From: Mycobacteroides salmoniphilum
GTDB lineage: Bacteria > Actinomycetota > Actinomycetes > Mycobacteriales > Mycobacteriaceae
Reading direction: 5' to 3'
DNA: 64,000 bases
NCBI RefSeq assembly: GCF_004924335.1
Contig: NZ_CP024633.1
Span: 4,216,001 to 4,280,000 of the forward strand
Shown: positions 42,545 to 51,468 of the stretch, piece by piece
Layout of the letters: the number at the start of each line of letters is the position of its first letter
Position numbering within the stretch: the first letter of the stretch is position 1
Program-made: the position numbers and the translations under genes
Notes under the pieces: model-generated
What the model was told of the DNA's origin: nothing
Databases searched by the model: none
The model's input: only the letters and a program-made list of their open reading frames with translations

Positions 42545-43213
42545 ATGACCTTCCGGCGCGCACGCAGTGAGGAGCAGCGCGAGATCCGCCGGCAAGCCAT
42601 CCTGGAAACCGCATCGTCGATGCTCAGCGACATGCCGGTCAGCCAGATAACCCTCAATGAGCTGAGCCGACGCACCGGCCTGGCAAAGTCGGCGATGGTC
42701 CGCTACTTCGAGTCCCGCGAGGCCGTATTGCTGGAATTGCTCGATGGCGCGCTGCGGTGCTGGGCAACCGAAATTGTGGCGGAGCTCTCTCACGACACGC
42801 ACTCCGGTACCGCGCAGGAGAGAGCCGACCACCTGGCCACCCTGCTCAGCAGGTCGCTGCGGCAGCACGCGGTGCTGTGCGACTTGATGACCGCTCAGCC
42901 AGGCGTACTGGAGCAGAATGTCGCGGACGAGACGCTGCTGTGTTTCCGGCGATCCGCCCGCGACAGCATCACCGCGCTCACTGCGGCCATCCGCAGCTAC
43001 ATCCCCGAGCTCGGTGAAGATGCCCAGAGCGTGTCCCTGTCCATCCTGGTCACGAGCTCCGCGCTGTGGATGTACGCGCGACCGTCAGCCAGCGCCATCG
43101 CCGCCATTGAGGCCGACCCCACACTGGCAGATATCCATTTGAACTTCGACGCCGACCTGGAATCCATGCTCGCCCGACTCATCGCCGGCGCCCTGGTGAA
43201 GCGCAGTTCCTGA
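42545..43213 (+). CDS. TetR-family repressor of the mmpS-mmpL operon
   Basis: 222 residues. The N-terminal helix-turn-helix (about residues 10-60) has Q-A-I-L-E-T-A, I-T-L-N-E-L-S-R-R-T-G-L-A-K-S-A-M-V and Y-F-E-S-R-E, the standard TetR pattern. The C-terminal half is a helical ligand-binding and dimerisation domain. It is divergent from mmpS across the 16-bp inverted repeat, so self-repression and control of the transporter are likely. In M. abscessus, TetR mutations that derepress MmpS-MmpL pumps give drug resistance (established for other loci). Ligand unknown. Confidence 0.9.
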   Translation: MTFRRARSEEQREIRRQAILETASSMLSDMPVSQITLNELSRRTGLAKSAMVRYFESREAVLLELLDGALRCWATEIVAELSHDTHSGTAQERADHLATLLSRSLRQHAVLCDLMTAQPGVLEQNVADETLLCFRRSARDSITALTAAIRSYIPELGEDAQSVSLSILVTSSALWMYARPSASAIAAIEADPTLADIHLNFDADLESMLARLIAGALVKRSS

Positions 43214-43233
43214 TCGCCTGTCCGTCCCAGATC

Positions 43234-44457
43234 TCAGCGTCGAGGTACGGCTCGGGCCGCGAGCGGAACGAGCCACAGGAACGCGAGTAGGTCGAAAAGT
43301 AGGGTCGACGGCAGTCTGTTGTGCACCAGCGCTATCGACAACTCACGCGTGGGATCTGCCCACCCGAAGCACCCGTTCAGTCCCACATGGCCGAAACCAC
43401 TCGACAGCAGAGGCAGCGGCATCGAGTGAAATCCCATGTGCCACATCATCGGAACGTGTAGGACGCCATCGACACGAAGACTTGGCTTTCGCGTGAAGGA
43501 GGCTACCGCGGACGGCGACAGTAGCCGCACGCTATCCACACTGCCGTCGCCTGCCACCGCCGCGTACAACTTGGCCAGCGACTCCGCTGATGCCACGGCG
43601 TTGACAGCGGGCATCTGCGCATCGAGGGCTACGGAGTCGGCGTCCACAATCGCCTGGGACATACCGGGACCGGCGTAGAGACTGCCCGCCAGTGATCTGA
43701 CGAAACCGGGGCCGCGCGCGACACGAGCAAGCCAGCGTTCCGAGAAGACCCTGGTGAAACCGCCTATCGGGTCCACGAATTGCGCCAGCGGGATGCCTTG
43801 TAGCCCCGGTGGGCGACCCAGGTGCAACTCGGCAAGACCCAACGGCGCAGCCAGTTCTTGGGCATAGAGGTCGCGCATATCTTGCCCGGTAACCGCTCGT
43901 GCCAGACCGGCGAGCAGCCAGCCGATGGTCAGCGCGTGATAGGCCGGTTTTCCGGCCAAGCGGTCCAGGGGTGCCGCGGCCAGACGCTCCTCCATCAGAC
44001 GGTGATCGAGCTCCTCCTCGAGACTCTCGGCTATTCCGACGATTTGCGATAGTCCGGCCGTGTGGTTGAGCACGGCACGTACCGTCACGGCGCCTTTGCC
44101 GTTGGCGCCGAACTCGGGCCAGTACTGCGCCACCGGGGCGTCATAGTCGATCAGGCCGCGGTCGGCGAGACGGTGGATGACCAGGGACGAGAGCCCTTTG
44201 GATGCCGAATAGATGACGCCGGACGTCTCCGGCAACCACGGACGGGTGCCGGCTCGGTCGCTGGTACCCGCCCAGAGATCGACAACCTTCTCACCCCGGT
44301 AGTAGACGGCCAAGGCCCCGCCGCCACGCAGCCGGTTGCTAAAGAGCGCATTAAAGGCCTTGCCCAACAAGCGGAATCTATTGTCCACCAATAGCTCCCG
44401 AGGGGCTCGGGGTGCGATCCCCGGCAGATCGGGAGAAAATTCGGGCTCGGATGTCAT
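43234..44457 (-). CDS. Beta-lactamase/esterase (class C-like serine hydrolase, EstB/LACTB type)
   Basis: 407 residues. The serine motif S-A-S-K is at residues 84-87, a Y-H-A-L tyrosine motif is near 173 in a sequence like Y-H-A-x-T-x-G-W-L-L, and there is a C-terminal H-x-G-like segment in F-G-H-V-G-L-N-G. No signal peptide, which favours an esterase or peptidase over a secreted beta-lactamase. It is convergent with the TetR gene at 42545 and divergent from the TetR gene at 44598. A palindrome in that divergent region suggests it is repressed by the latter. Confidence 0.88.
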   Translation of the reverse strand: MTSEPEFSPDLPGIAPRAPRELLVDNRFRLLGKAFNALFSNRLRGGGALAVYYRGEKVVDLWAGTSDRAGTRPWLPETSGVIYSASKGLSSLVIHRLADRGLIDYDAPVAQYWPEFGANGKGAVTVRAVLNHTAGLSQIVGIAESLEEELDHRLMEERLAAAPLDRLAGKPAYHALTIGWLLAGLARAVTGQDMRDLYAQELAAPLGLAELHLGRPPGLQGIPLAQFVDPIGGFTRVFSERWLARVARGPGFVRSLAGSLYAGPGMSQAIVDADSVALDAQMPAVNAVASAESLAKLYAAVAGDGSVDSVRLLSPSAVASFTRKPSLRVDGVLHVPMMWHMGFHSMPLPLLSSGFGHVGLNGCFGWADPTRELSIALVHNRLPSTLLFDLLAFLWLVPLAARAVPRR

Positions 44458-44506
44458 CTACTGACCCAATCGATTGATGAAGGAACTTCGGCGGTCCTGC
44501 CACATC

Positions 44507-44528
44507 AGCTTTACCCGAGAGTAAAGCT
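44507..44528. promoter_or_regulatory. 22-bp TetR-type palindrome (AGCTTTAC-N6-GTAAAGCT)
   Basis: Perfect 8-bp arms around CCGAGA, between the divergent hydrolase and TetR genes. Its core TTACCCGAGAGTAA differs at one position from TTACCCGCGAGTAA in the etfD promoter. Likely operator for the TetR protein at 44598. Confidence 0.75.
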
Positions 44529-44597
44529 AGTGAGATGTTCCGTCAAGACTGCTCACAGGTGCCGGATCACGGAAGTCATTCATGCCATCCTGTGACG

Positions 44598-45209
44598 ATG
44601 CCACCCACCCATCGCAGGCCGTCCGATGACGAGCTGCTGGACGGCGCCCGTGACGTATTTGCCGAATATGGTTACCAGGCAGCGAGTATGGCCGAGATTG
44701 CCCGGCGTGCGTCGACCACAAAGCCGACGTTGTACGCACATTTCGGGTCGAAGGAGGCGATGTATTCGCTGGTCTTCCAACGCGAGGCCCAGGCCATTCA
44801 GAATCACCTGTTCGCGGTGTACGAGAACCTGCCGGAGGGCGACGTCGAGGGGTGGGTGAAGACGGCACTGGACGCCGGAATGAGCTACGTCGCTGACAAT
44901 CCCACCAGCTTTCGCGTCTTGGTTGGTACCTCAGAGGCCGGGACTCCGGCGGCCGAATCGATGCGGTCGATGCTTGACCGCTTCATTGATCGAATCGCCC
45001 AAATCGTCGATGACGCGGTCCGTCGTCGCGGCGCCGTACCGGCGCTACCGACGCGAACGGTGGCGGCGATGGCTGTTGCGAGCGGTCTGGAAGCGGCGCG
45101 TCAGGGAATCCTTGTCGACGGGCTCAGTCCCGCGCATGCCGCCGAGCTGGCGACCGCCTACATCGCGGGCGGAATAGCCGCGATAGAAACAAGACTGCTG
45201 ACCAAGTAG
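44598..45209 (+). CDS. TetR-family regulator
   Basis: 203 residues from ATG at 44598 (GTG at 44592 is possible; the frame further upstream runs over the palindrome). N-terminal helix-turn-helix: G-A-R-D-V-F-A-E-Y-G-Y-Q-A-A-S-M-A-E-I-A-R-R-A, then K-P-T-L-Y-A-H-F-G-S-K-E. Its C-terminal domain is helical. It probably binds the palindrome at 44507 and controls itself and the serine hydrolase. The ligand is unknown. Confidence 0.88.
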   Translation: MPPTHRRPSDDELLDGARDVFAEYGYQAASMAEIARRASTTKPTLYAHFGSKEAMYSLVFQREAQAIQNHLFAVYENLPEGDVEGWVKTALDAGMSYVADNPTSFRVLVGTSEAGTPAAESMRSMLDRFIDRIAQIVDDAVRRRGAVPALPTRTVAAMAVASGLEAARQGILVDGLSPAHAAELATAYIAGGIAAIETRLLTK

Positions 45210-45302
45210 CGTCCGCGAGCCCACAACGGCCACCCATCGTGTTTCGCTGAGGCGGCAAGCCTACGGAGTACGCCGACACACGATGGGGAGTACCGTCGGC
45301 CT

Positions 45303-45749
45303 ATGCGGCAAACACAAAGGCTCCGTAGCTTGCAGCCGCGAGCACTGGCGACTCTGGCAGTGCTCGGCGCTCTTGCCATGAGTACGAGCGCCTGCGGTGG
45401 GGCGGACACACCACCAGCGAGCACTGCCGGTAGCCCGGACAAACTGGCATTAGCAACACTGGATCAGATCGTGCAAGGCGACAATGCAGCCGCCACCGCC
45501 CATTTCGACCAGACCATGGCGGATACGCTGTCGGCTCCTGCCCTGGGGCAAGCATGGATCACCTACCAAGAACTGCTGGGCACATACCAATCACACGGTG
45601 ATCCGCAAGACGTCCAACGCGGAGAGCTGACCGTGGTCAACGTGCCGCTCCAAATGGAACACGCGCCTGGCCAGTTCAGGCTGACCGTGCACCCCGACGG
45701 CACCGTCGCAGGTCTGTACTTCCTCAAAGAGGGCGTCCCCGTACCCTGA
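45303..45749 (+). CDS. DUF3887-type lipoprotein
   Basis: 148 residues. The N-terminus is basic, then a hydrophobic run ends in the lipobox S-T-S-A-C. The mature domain has F-D-Q-T-M-A-D-T-L, a L-G-Q-A-W motif and the ending F-L-K-E-G-V-P, resembling DUF3887 proteins that often sit beside hydrolases. No function is established. It stands alone, followed by a long hairpin. Confidence 0.75.
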   Translation: MRQTQRLRSLQPRALATLAVLGALAMSTSACGGADTPPASTAGSPDKLALATLDQIVQGDNAAATAHFDQTMADTLSAPALGQAWITYQELLGTYQSHGDPQDVQRGELTVVNVPLQMEHAPGQFRLTVHPDGTVAGLYFLKEGVPVP

Positions 45750-45854
45750 ACTCGTCGGTCACACACCAGCCCCGACCAGCGAACAGCTCCCCAAGCATCT
45801 CGCTTCTGGGCCAGCGGGGGTCAACACCATCCCTGATACACTCCCGTCGCAGTC

Positions 45855-45902
45855 TGAAACGCGAGAAAACACCAACACTCGGTGGCATTTTCTCGCGTTT
45901 CA
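45855..45902. terminator. Long hairpin with 15-bp perfect stem
   Basis: TGAAACGCGAGAAAA and its exact reverse complement flank an 18-base loop that itself holds a small CACC/GGTG stem. The AAAA/TTTT at the loop side could give a T-rich end in either direction. It lies between the lipoprotein gene and the tRNA gene; a bidirectional terminator is likely. The remaining sequence at 45750-45854 and 45903-45977 shows no gene. Confidence 0.6.
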
Positions 45903-45977
45903 TCGCCGCAGCAACACCGCAGACCGGTACGAAAACACCTGGCAGGGATTGTCATCAGGGTTTTCATCTAGTCTCCC

Positions 45978-46051
45978 GCCGATGTAGTTCAATGGCAGAA
46001 CATCAGCTTCCCAAGCTGAATACGCGGGTTCGATTCCCGTCATCGGCTCCA
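45978..46051 (+). tRNA. tRNA-Gly (anticodon CCC)
   Basis: A full cloverleaf fits: acceptor stem GCCGATG/CATCGGC, D-arm GTTC/GAAC, anticodon stem TCAGC/GCTGA around TTCCCAA (anticodon CCC, reading GGG), T-arm with TTCGATT, and an encoded CCA. It is flanked downstream by a duplicated copy of its own 3' half about 1 kb away. Confidence 0.95.
46007..46049 (+). repeat. Att-like direct repeat, copy 1 (inside tRNA-Gly)
   Basis: 43 bases covering the anticodon loop through the 3' end of the tRNA. They match 46994-47036 at 41 of 43 positions, with mismatches at 46013 and 46042. Confidence 0.85.
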
Positions 46052-46320
46052 TAAGTGAGCGGCGGTAACGCCGTTCGATCCTGTTGGACCGGGGCCCTCA
46101 GGGTCGCCAAAGATCACAAGTCAGATGACACTCTTGTCGGCCGTCGAGTGATGCCCCCGCTCTCTTACGGATGGGCTTTGCCGTACTCCAGAACGGAGAG
46201 TACCGCCCCCATCTGGGGGGTTCCGAGGAACACGGGGGCGGCACCAGCGATGATCCTGGCAGATTGCTGACCGATTCGCCCAATCCACGCGCGACACTCA
46301 CAACTAGGAGCAACTAAACC

Positions 46321-46340
46321 GATCTAGCAAACATTAGATC
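46321..46340. promoter_or_regulatory. Dyad GATCTA-N8-TAGATC
   Basis: A perfect 6-bp dyad 44 bases upstream of the lipoprotein start at 46384. It is a possible operator; no partner regulator is seen. Confidence 0.3.
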
Positions 46341-46383
46341 CTGGACAAGTGCAGGTGCGATGTGTGCAGTACTACAAGACGGG

Positions 46384-46908
46384 ATGCCCATGACGATTAC
46401 CCCCACAGTCCGTCGGCGATCCGCTGTTGTGGCGGTCGCGTTGACGGCCGTATTTCTGAGTTGCTGCGCTAGCCCGCCCAACGCGACTGGAGTGCCAGAC
46501 GGTGATCGTGATCTCTGGTGGCTGGTAGATCAGGCCGAACAGAACGTCCCGCTGACGATTGATAAGACCCAGGACATCCTCGGCATACCGCTCAAACAGG
46601 TGAGCGATCAACGGTGGCGTGGCGACAAGTCGGTTGAATTGAGTTCAAAACTCACCGTGCAGAACGTCGAGTCCTTCGCGAATGACAACGACAAACAGCG
46701 ACTCACATTTTTCATGGTGTCAACCCGGCCATGCATCACAAAGGCCGATGTCGAATCCAGGTACAGCACCCTCGAGCGATACTACGTATCACCGCACAAT
46801 CCCCACTTCAAAGAGGGCTGGGCGCAAAACCGGGCGTGGGGAAAGCTCATTTTTCTGATCGGCCGCGGCTCGGGCTGCGTCGCGGAAGTCTCACTAGTCG
46901 ACAGATAG
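46384..46908 (+). CDS. Putative lipoprotein inside the tRNA-flanked segment
   Basis: 174 residues from ATG at 46384 (ATG at 46390 or 46360 also possible). The signal peptide ends in a lipobox (F-L-S-C-C). The mature part is acidic then mixed, with D-L-W-W-L-V-D-Q-A-E and a later F-F-M-V-S-T-R-P-C-I segment; family not recognised. Base composition looks less GC-rich than the neighbours, in keeping with acquired DNA (visual impression). Confidence 0.65.
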   Translation: MPMTITPTVRRRSAVVAVALTAVFLSCCASPPNATGVPDGDRDLWWLVDQAEQNVPLTIDKTQDILGIPLKQVSDQRWRGDKSVELSSKLTVQNVESFANDNDKQRLTFFMVSTRPCITKADVESRYSTLERYYVSPHNPHFKEGWAQNRAWGKLIFLIGRGSGCVAEVSLVDR

Positions 46909-46993
46909 CAGAACTGTGCCTCTGGATAGCCGTTAGGCGATCCCGCAGCACCGCGTCCGTATGAGCCACCGGAGGGGCTTGATCGGACGTTGC

Positions 46994-47036
46994 CTTCCCC
47001 AGCTGAATACGCGGGTTCGATTCCCGTCGTCGGCTC
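46994..47036 (+). repeat. Att-like direct repeat, copy 2 (tRNA-Gly 3' half)
   Basis: A copy of the anticodon loop to 3' end of tRNA-Gly(CCC), 41 of 43 identical. It lacks the 5' half and a CCA, so it is not a working tRNA. It ends two bases before the stop codon of the convergent gene at 47039. Confidence 0.85.
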
Positions 47037-47038
47037 GA

Positions 47039-47404
47039 CTAGTTCCGGTACTTCCTCATGGTGGCTTCGTACTCCTCGGGATTGGTGCGCTTGACCCAGG
47101 CGCGCACCGGCCAGAACAGCACCCACAGCACCCCATACCCCGCCCAGTAGATGGGCAGCATGATCATCAACGCGAAGAGCCAGCCCGGATAGATCAAGAT
47201 CAAGCAGAACTGTGCGAACTGCTTGATCCCCACCGGCTGTCCCTCGGCCATGGAGATCAAGAACCCGGGCCGCATAGCCTCCAGGATCCATTTGCCGGCG
47301 GGCTTCTGCGTGGTGGCCGCGCCCTCGATCTGCGCGGAGGTCTGCTCGGAGGCTGTCGACACAGGCTCGATACCCGCGGATCCGGTGGGCTCATAGGCGG
47401 TCAT
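47039..47404 (-). CDS. Small membrane protein
   Basis: 121 residues from ATG at 47404. A hydrophilic T/A/E-rich start of about 40 residues is followed by two hydrophobic segments (near 60-85 and 88-105) and a basic end E-E-Y-E-A-T-M-R-K-Y-R-N. No family recognised. Its stop abuts the tRNA-derived repeat, so integration next to it would not have broken the gene. Confidence 0.7.
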   Translation of the reverse strand: MTAYEPTGSAGIEPVSTASEQTSAQIEGAATTQKPAGKWILEAMRPGFLISMAEGQPVGIKQFAQFCLILIYPGWLFALMIMLPIYWAGYGVLWVLFWPVRAWVKRTNPEEYEATMRKYRN

Positions 47405-47555
47405 GTCATTGACGCTAGGTACGCACGTTGGAGATCCATTGAATGCCTGCACACAGCACCCGGACGGGGTCCAACCGATTTCCAATCACCCCTTCTTATG
47501 GTGACGTTCCCTGGACGCGCGCGGCGTCCACCGGTCAGATGATCAGGAGAACACC

Positions 47556-48287
47556 ATGCGCACGGAGCGCCCCCCGGTAGCCCTTGCATTCGCGGCACTG
47601 TGTCTGTCCGTCACCCTCGCCGCGTGTGGCGGCGGTTCCAAGGACAACGCGGCGACGTCGTCGTCATCGAAGAGCTCGTCCTCATCCACTACTACCTCGG
47701 CGGTGGCCCAGCCGGACAAGAGCAAGTTGGCACCACGCAATCTGCAGAGCAAGGCCGGTGCGGCCAACTACACCATCGCCGACTACATCAAGGATCAGCG
47801 CATCACCGAAACACCTGTCCACCAAGGTGATTCGGGTGCGCCACAGGTCGATATCCAGTTCCCGGACGGCTGGGTCAGCGCCGGGCCCGACACACCGGAC
47901 TACGCCTATGGCGCGATCGTGTACACCGGCCCTGAGGCACAAGGGGCCAACTACACCCCCAACATCATCGCGATCCTGTCCCGGCTCGAGGGCAATGTCG
48001 ACCCCCAGCAGCTGCTGACACTGGCCGGCGGTGAGATGAAGAACCTCCCCGAATTCGTGCCCGTCGGTGACGGATCCGCCGAGGTATCTGGATATCCCGC
48101 CTATCGGATCGCGGGTTCCTACAACCTGGAGGGCATCAAGGCCGCCTCCGGCCAAGAGACCGTGTTGATCACAAGCAACGGCGCGCTGTACATCCTGCAG
48201 ATGAACGCCACCAGCAACGAAGAACAAAGCGATGCGCTGTTCACCGCCATGAGCGCCATCGACAAGTCGATCACCATTACCTCCTGA
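47556..48287 (+). CDS. LpqN/LpqT-family lipoprotein
   Basis: 243 residues with AGGAGA upstream. The signal ends in the lipobox T-L-A-A-C, then a long Ser/Thr-rich linker (residues about 30-50) gives a flexible tether. The globular part has T-I-A-D-Y-I-K-D-Q, F-P-D-G-W-V-S-A-G and Y-G-A-I-V-Y, the pattern of the mycobacterial LpqN/LpqT/Mtc28 family. Known members are surface lipoproteins; LpqN binds MmpL3 and TDM-related partners. No such partner is adjacent here. The gene is divergent from the small membrane protein at 47039. Confidence 0.85.
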   Translation: MRTERPPVALAFAALCLSVTLAACGGGSKDNAATSSSSKSSSSSTTTSAVAQPDKSKLAPRNLQSKAGAANYTIADYIKDQRITETPVHQGDSGAPQVDIQFPDGWVSAGPDTPDYAYGAIVYTGPEAQGANYTPNIIAILSRLEGNVDPQQLLTLAGGEMKNLPEFVPVGDGSAEVSGYPAYRIAGSYNLEGIKAASGQETVLITSNGALYILQMNATSNEEQSDALFTAMSAIDKSITITS

Positions 48288-48290
48288 CCA

Positions 48291-51200
48291 TCACCTGCTT
48301 ACGGGTGCCAGCCTGCGCGTGATCTGATCGTCCCAGGCATGCTCGCCGGTCACCTGCGCGATCGAATGCGCACGGGTGAGCAGGTCGTGTGCGTGCTGGA
48401 TGCGTTTGTGCCGCTTCTCGATATCGGCCATGAGGCACAGCCAGAACGGCATCATGACGGTGCTGCCGTCATAGGAGATGGCATCCAGCGCTTCAAATGC
48501 CTCGGCCACCAGATCCTCCCCGGTGCTCAAGGTGCGCGCCCATAGACTCACCAGCCGGGCACATCCGGCCCACTGATGCGCCCCGGCGGCGGCCATGTCG
48601 TTGTAGATGGTCTCGGCCTCGCCCGCGATGCCGTCGTGAATGCCGAGGATCGCATCCACCTCTACCAGGGCGAGTTTGGCTGCCAGCACATTGAATACAT
48701 CGCCGTGCGACCGCGCGAGGTCCAGGCTCAGCTGGCAGTTGCGCCGAGCGGCCTCGCGATCGCCACGGTTGGCCTCGGCGACCGCGACAAAGCAGTACGC
48801 GCGTGGATGCAGAAAGTGCAGCGGATCGGCGACGGTCACCGGCGCGGGAAACGTCGCGAACATGCTCTTGGCGGTGGACAGCGTGTCCTCGAACTCGCCG
48901 CGCAGACCGTGAATCATCATGCGCACAAAGTGACTCGCCTCGCCGATGTCCGAGTCACCGGTCGCCGCATGCCGATCATCGAGGCCCTTGGCCATCACCT
49001 GCGCCTCATCCAGCCGACCGCGTGCACACAGCATCATGATCTGTAACACGATGGCGCCGTAGAAGTTCCGGCCGCTGCTGGCACTGCCGAGCTCGAAGGC
49101 GCGCTGCACCGCGTCCAGGGCGGGCTCGCTGGAGTGTCCTTCACGGATGCCGCGTGCCCCGGCCAGGTGCAACCACAGGGTCGCTTGGCGTCCCAGCAGC
49201 TCCGGCTTGGGCGGCAGCCGTCGGCAGATCGCTATCGCATGGTCGCAGAGGACGGTGACATCCTCGTACGCCGACCGGTCCACGGCCCGCTGCACCACGC
49301 TCTCGTGGATTTCCAGCGCGGTGTGCGGGTTGATTTCCACCCCGGCGCGCCAGGCATGATCGGCCGCGGCAATGGCCTCCTCATAGGCCATGGTGACAAT
49401 GCCTGCCGACTGGCTGCGGGCGATCGCGGCGTGGGCGTTCATGCGATCTGTGCCCATCGTGTGCGCCAGCACCGCATCCCGAACGAGGCCGTGGCTGAAG
49501 CGGTACACGCCCGGGTTACCCGGCACCTCGTCGAGCAACCCGGTCTCGTAGGCGGGACGCAGGCGCCGCTGCACCACCGACACCGGCAGATCGACGATGT
49601 CGGACAGGGCTGCCACATCGAAGACCGGGCCCAGCACGGCCGCCACCGACAGTGTGTGGCGGCAGGCCGTGTCAAGGACCGACAGCCGTCGGCCGACCGC
49701 GGCCGAGATGGCGTCCGGCACCGTCACTCCATCGGGCACCAAGGTGCTTTGGGAACGAGTCTTGGCGTCGAGAACGCGGACGAACTCCGTGATGTACAGC
49801 GGATTTCCGCCGGTGTGCTCCCAGATCAGGTTGGCGTTCACGGTCGACGGCGCTGAGCCCGTGAGGATCTCGACAAGGCCGGCGGTCGCGTCAAGGTCCA
49901 TCCCGTCCAGATGAATGGTGGTGGTCGCGCAGCTCCGCACCACCCGTTCAAAGGAACTCCGGTTCACCGGCCGGTCACTGCCGAAGTAGGTCCAGTTTCC
50001 GATCACCTGGATGGGCAGCCAGGGCAGCTGTTCCTGCAGCAGGATCAGTGCATTGCACGACGCCGGATCGGCGCGCTGAACATCGTCGAGCACCAGAAGA
50101 AGTGCTTGGGCAGAGGATAATTCGCTGAGCGCCGTGACCAGACCTTCCACCAGCTGAAACCCGGAGGCGGCGGCCCGGGCCTGCGGGGCCGGGGCGTCCG
50201 TACCGTTCCATTCGGGCACCAGCGCGTCCACGACACCCGGTGCCGCGCGCACCACCGACTCGCGTGCCGACGGCCCCAGCGCACGGCCCAGCCGCCGAAG
50301 AATCTGAATCCAGGTCCACAGCACCGGCAGCCGTATTCCCATCGGATGGGTGGCCCATGCCGTGGCCAGCCCATCGGCACGGGCTTGTTCCGAAACGGCC
50401 TGCGCCAGCGATGTCTTGCCGATCCCGCTCTCCCCGGCGAGCAGAACCAGGCCACCGGATCCGTCTCGGGTCCGGCCCACCGCATCGGCGATGACGGACA
50501 GCTCCGCGTCCCGCCCGACCAGCGACTCCCGTTTCCCGGGCCGGGAGCCGGTCGTGGTCATCCGACGCCCGGCCAGACTGACCTTGAGCTCGGGAGCGTC
50601 GCGGGATATCTGGCGGTACAGGGTCTGCAATCCCTCTCCGGGCCGCGTTCCGATCTCGCGGTCGAGAATGACGCGCGCCCGGTCGAACGCGCGGATGGCC
50701 TCGGTGGTGCGTCCCGCCCGGTACAGCGCCAGCATGAGGTGCCCCCAGAGCCGCTCGTGCAATGGCTCCTGCGCGAGGGCTTCCTCGATCTCGGGAATGC
50801 AGGCTCCGCCGTCACCGATCTGCAGCAGCGCGTCGAACCGCGCCTCGATCGCGGTGGTGCGCAGCGCCGCGTATCGCTGGGTGTCCGCATGCGCAAAATC
50901 GTGGTGAGTGAACTCGCCGAACGGATCGCCCCGCCACAGTGCCAGCGCAGCCCCGAGCGTGTCCGCCGCCGATCGCGCCTCACCCCTGATCAGCGCGCCG
51001 CGCCCGTCGTTGACCAGCCGCTCGAACTGGTGCAGGTCGACGGTATCGCCGGGCAACACGTTGAGTTGATAACCGTGCTGTCGCGATTCGAAGCGGGGGC
51101 CACCGGACTCGGTGCCCGATGTGAGCACCCGGCGCAGGTTTGCGACGTAAGAGCGAAGGGAAGCAACAGATTTCGCGGGCGGATCGTCCGCCCAGATAGC

Positions 51201-51344
51201 GTCGGCCAATCTGTCGATGCTCACGACGGTGCCGTGACTAGCCAGGAGCACAGCCAGCACGCATCGCTGCTTCGGCCCCCCGAGCGACGGGACACAACTG
51301 TCGACGTGGGCTTCGATCCCACCCGACAGGAAGTACCCGACCAT
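48291..51344 (-). CDS. SARP/AfsR-type transcriptional regulator with BTAD and ATPase domains
   Basis: 1017 residues. The N-terminal winged helix (OmpR/PhoB-type DNA binding, about 1-95, with L-A-D-A-I-W and L-R-S-Y-V-A-N-L-R) leads to a bacterial transcriptional activation domain (about 100-245). Then comes a STAND-type ATPase with P-loop G-E-S-G-I-G-K-T-S near 305, and a long helical region to the end. Such proteins are pathway-specific activators, often of secondary metabolism, but no biosynthetic genes are adjacent, so a global or distal target is more likely. The ATG at 51344 gives a slightly short start to the winged helix. Confidence 0.88.
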   Translation of the reverse strand: MVGYFLSGGIEAHVDSCVPSLGGPKQRCVLAVLLASHGTVVSIDRLADAIWADDPPAKSVASLRSYVANLRRVLTSGTESGGPRFESRQHGYQLNVLPGDTVDLHQFERLVNDGRGALIRGEARSAADTLGAALALWRGDPFGEFTHHDFAHADTQRYAALRTTAIEARFDALLQIGDGGACIPEIEEALAQEPLHERLWGHLMLALYRAGRTTEAIRAFDRARVILDREIGTRPGEGLQTLYRQISRDAPELKVSLAGRRMTTTGSRPGKRESLVGRDAELSVIADAVGRTRDGSGGLVLLAGESGIGKTSLAQAVSEQARADGLATAWATHPMGIRLPVLWTWIQILRRLGRALGPSARESVVRAAPGVVDALVPEWNGTDAPAPQARAAASGFQLVEGLVTALSELSSAQALLLVLDDVQRADPASCNALILLQEQLPWLPIQVIGNWTYFGSDRPVNRSSFERVVRSCATTTIHLDGMDLDATAGLVEILTGSAPSTVNANLIWEHTGGNPLYITEFVRVLDAKTRSQSTLVPDGVTVPDAISAAVGRRLSVLDTACRHTLSVAAVLGPVFDVAALSDIVDLPVSVVQRRLRPAYETGLLDEVPGNPGVYRFSHGLVRDAVLAHTMGTDRMNAHAAIARSQSAGIVTMAYEEAIAAADHAWRAGVEINPHTALEIHESVVQRAVDRSAYEDVTVLCDHAIAICRRLPPKPELLGRQATLWLHLAGARGIREGHSSEPALDAVQRAFELGSASSGRNFYGAIVLQIMMLCARGRLDEAQVMAKGLDDRHAATGDSDIGEASHFVRMMIHGLRGEFEDTLSTAKSMFATFPAPVTVADPLHFLHPRAYCFVAVAEANRGDREAARRNCQLSLDLARSHGDVFNVLAAKLALVEVDAILGIHDGIAGEAETIYNDMAAAGAHQWAGCARLVSLWARTLSTGEDLVAEAFEALDAISYDGSTVMMPFWLCLMADIEKRHKRIQHAHDLLTRAHSIAQVTGEHAWDDQITRRLAPVSR

Positions 51345-51468
51345 TAACCCTGACTATCGGCGGCTGTTCTCACGCGCTGAGACGATACTCCGAGGTCAGG
51401 CGATTGGCGGGCCAACGCGATCTTGAATTCGCGCAAGTTCGAAACTGGGGTTACCCGCGATACTTCTC

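Larger units (their letters stand above)
46050..47036. mobile_element. Possible decayed tRNA-Gly-integrated element or recombination scar
   Basis: The segment lies between a tRNA-Gly 3' end and a second copy of that 3' half, the layout produced by site-specific integration at a tRNA gene. It holds one lipoprotein gene and no integrase or phage gene, so only a remnant remains at best. A partial tRNA-gene duplication would look the same. 46052-46383 shows no convincing gene; a 71-codon frame at 46055-46270 is unsupported. Confidence 0.5.

Noticed and set aside
46055..46270. 71-codon plus-strand frame between the tRNA and the lipoprotein gene
   Set aside because: No ribosome site, odd composition, no recognisable motif, and overlapped by an equally good minus-strand frame.
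46994..47036. Second tRNA-Gly gene
   Set aside because: Only the 3' half is present; acceptor 5' strand, D-arm and CCA are missing.
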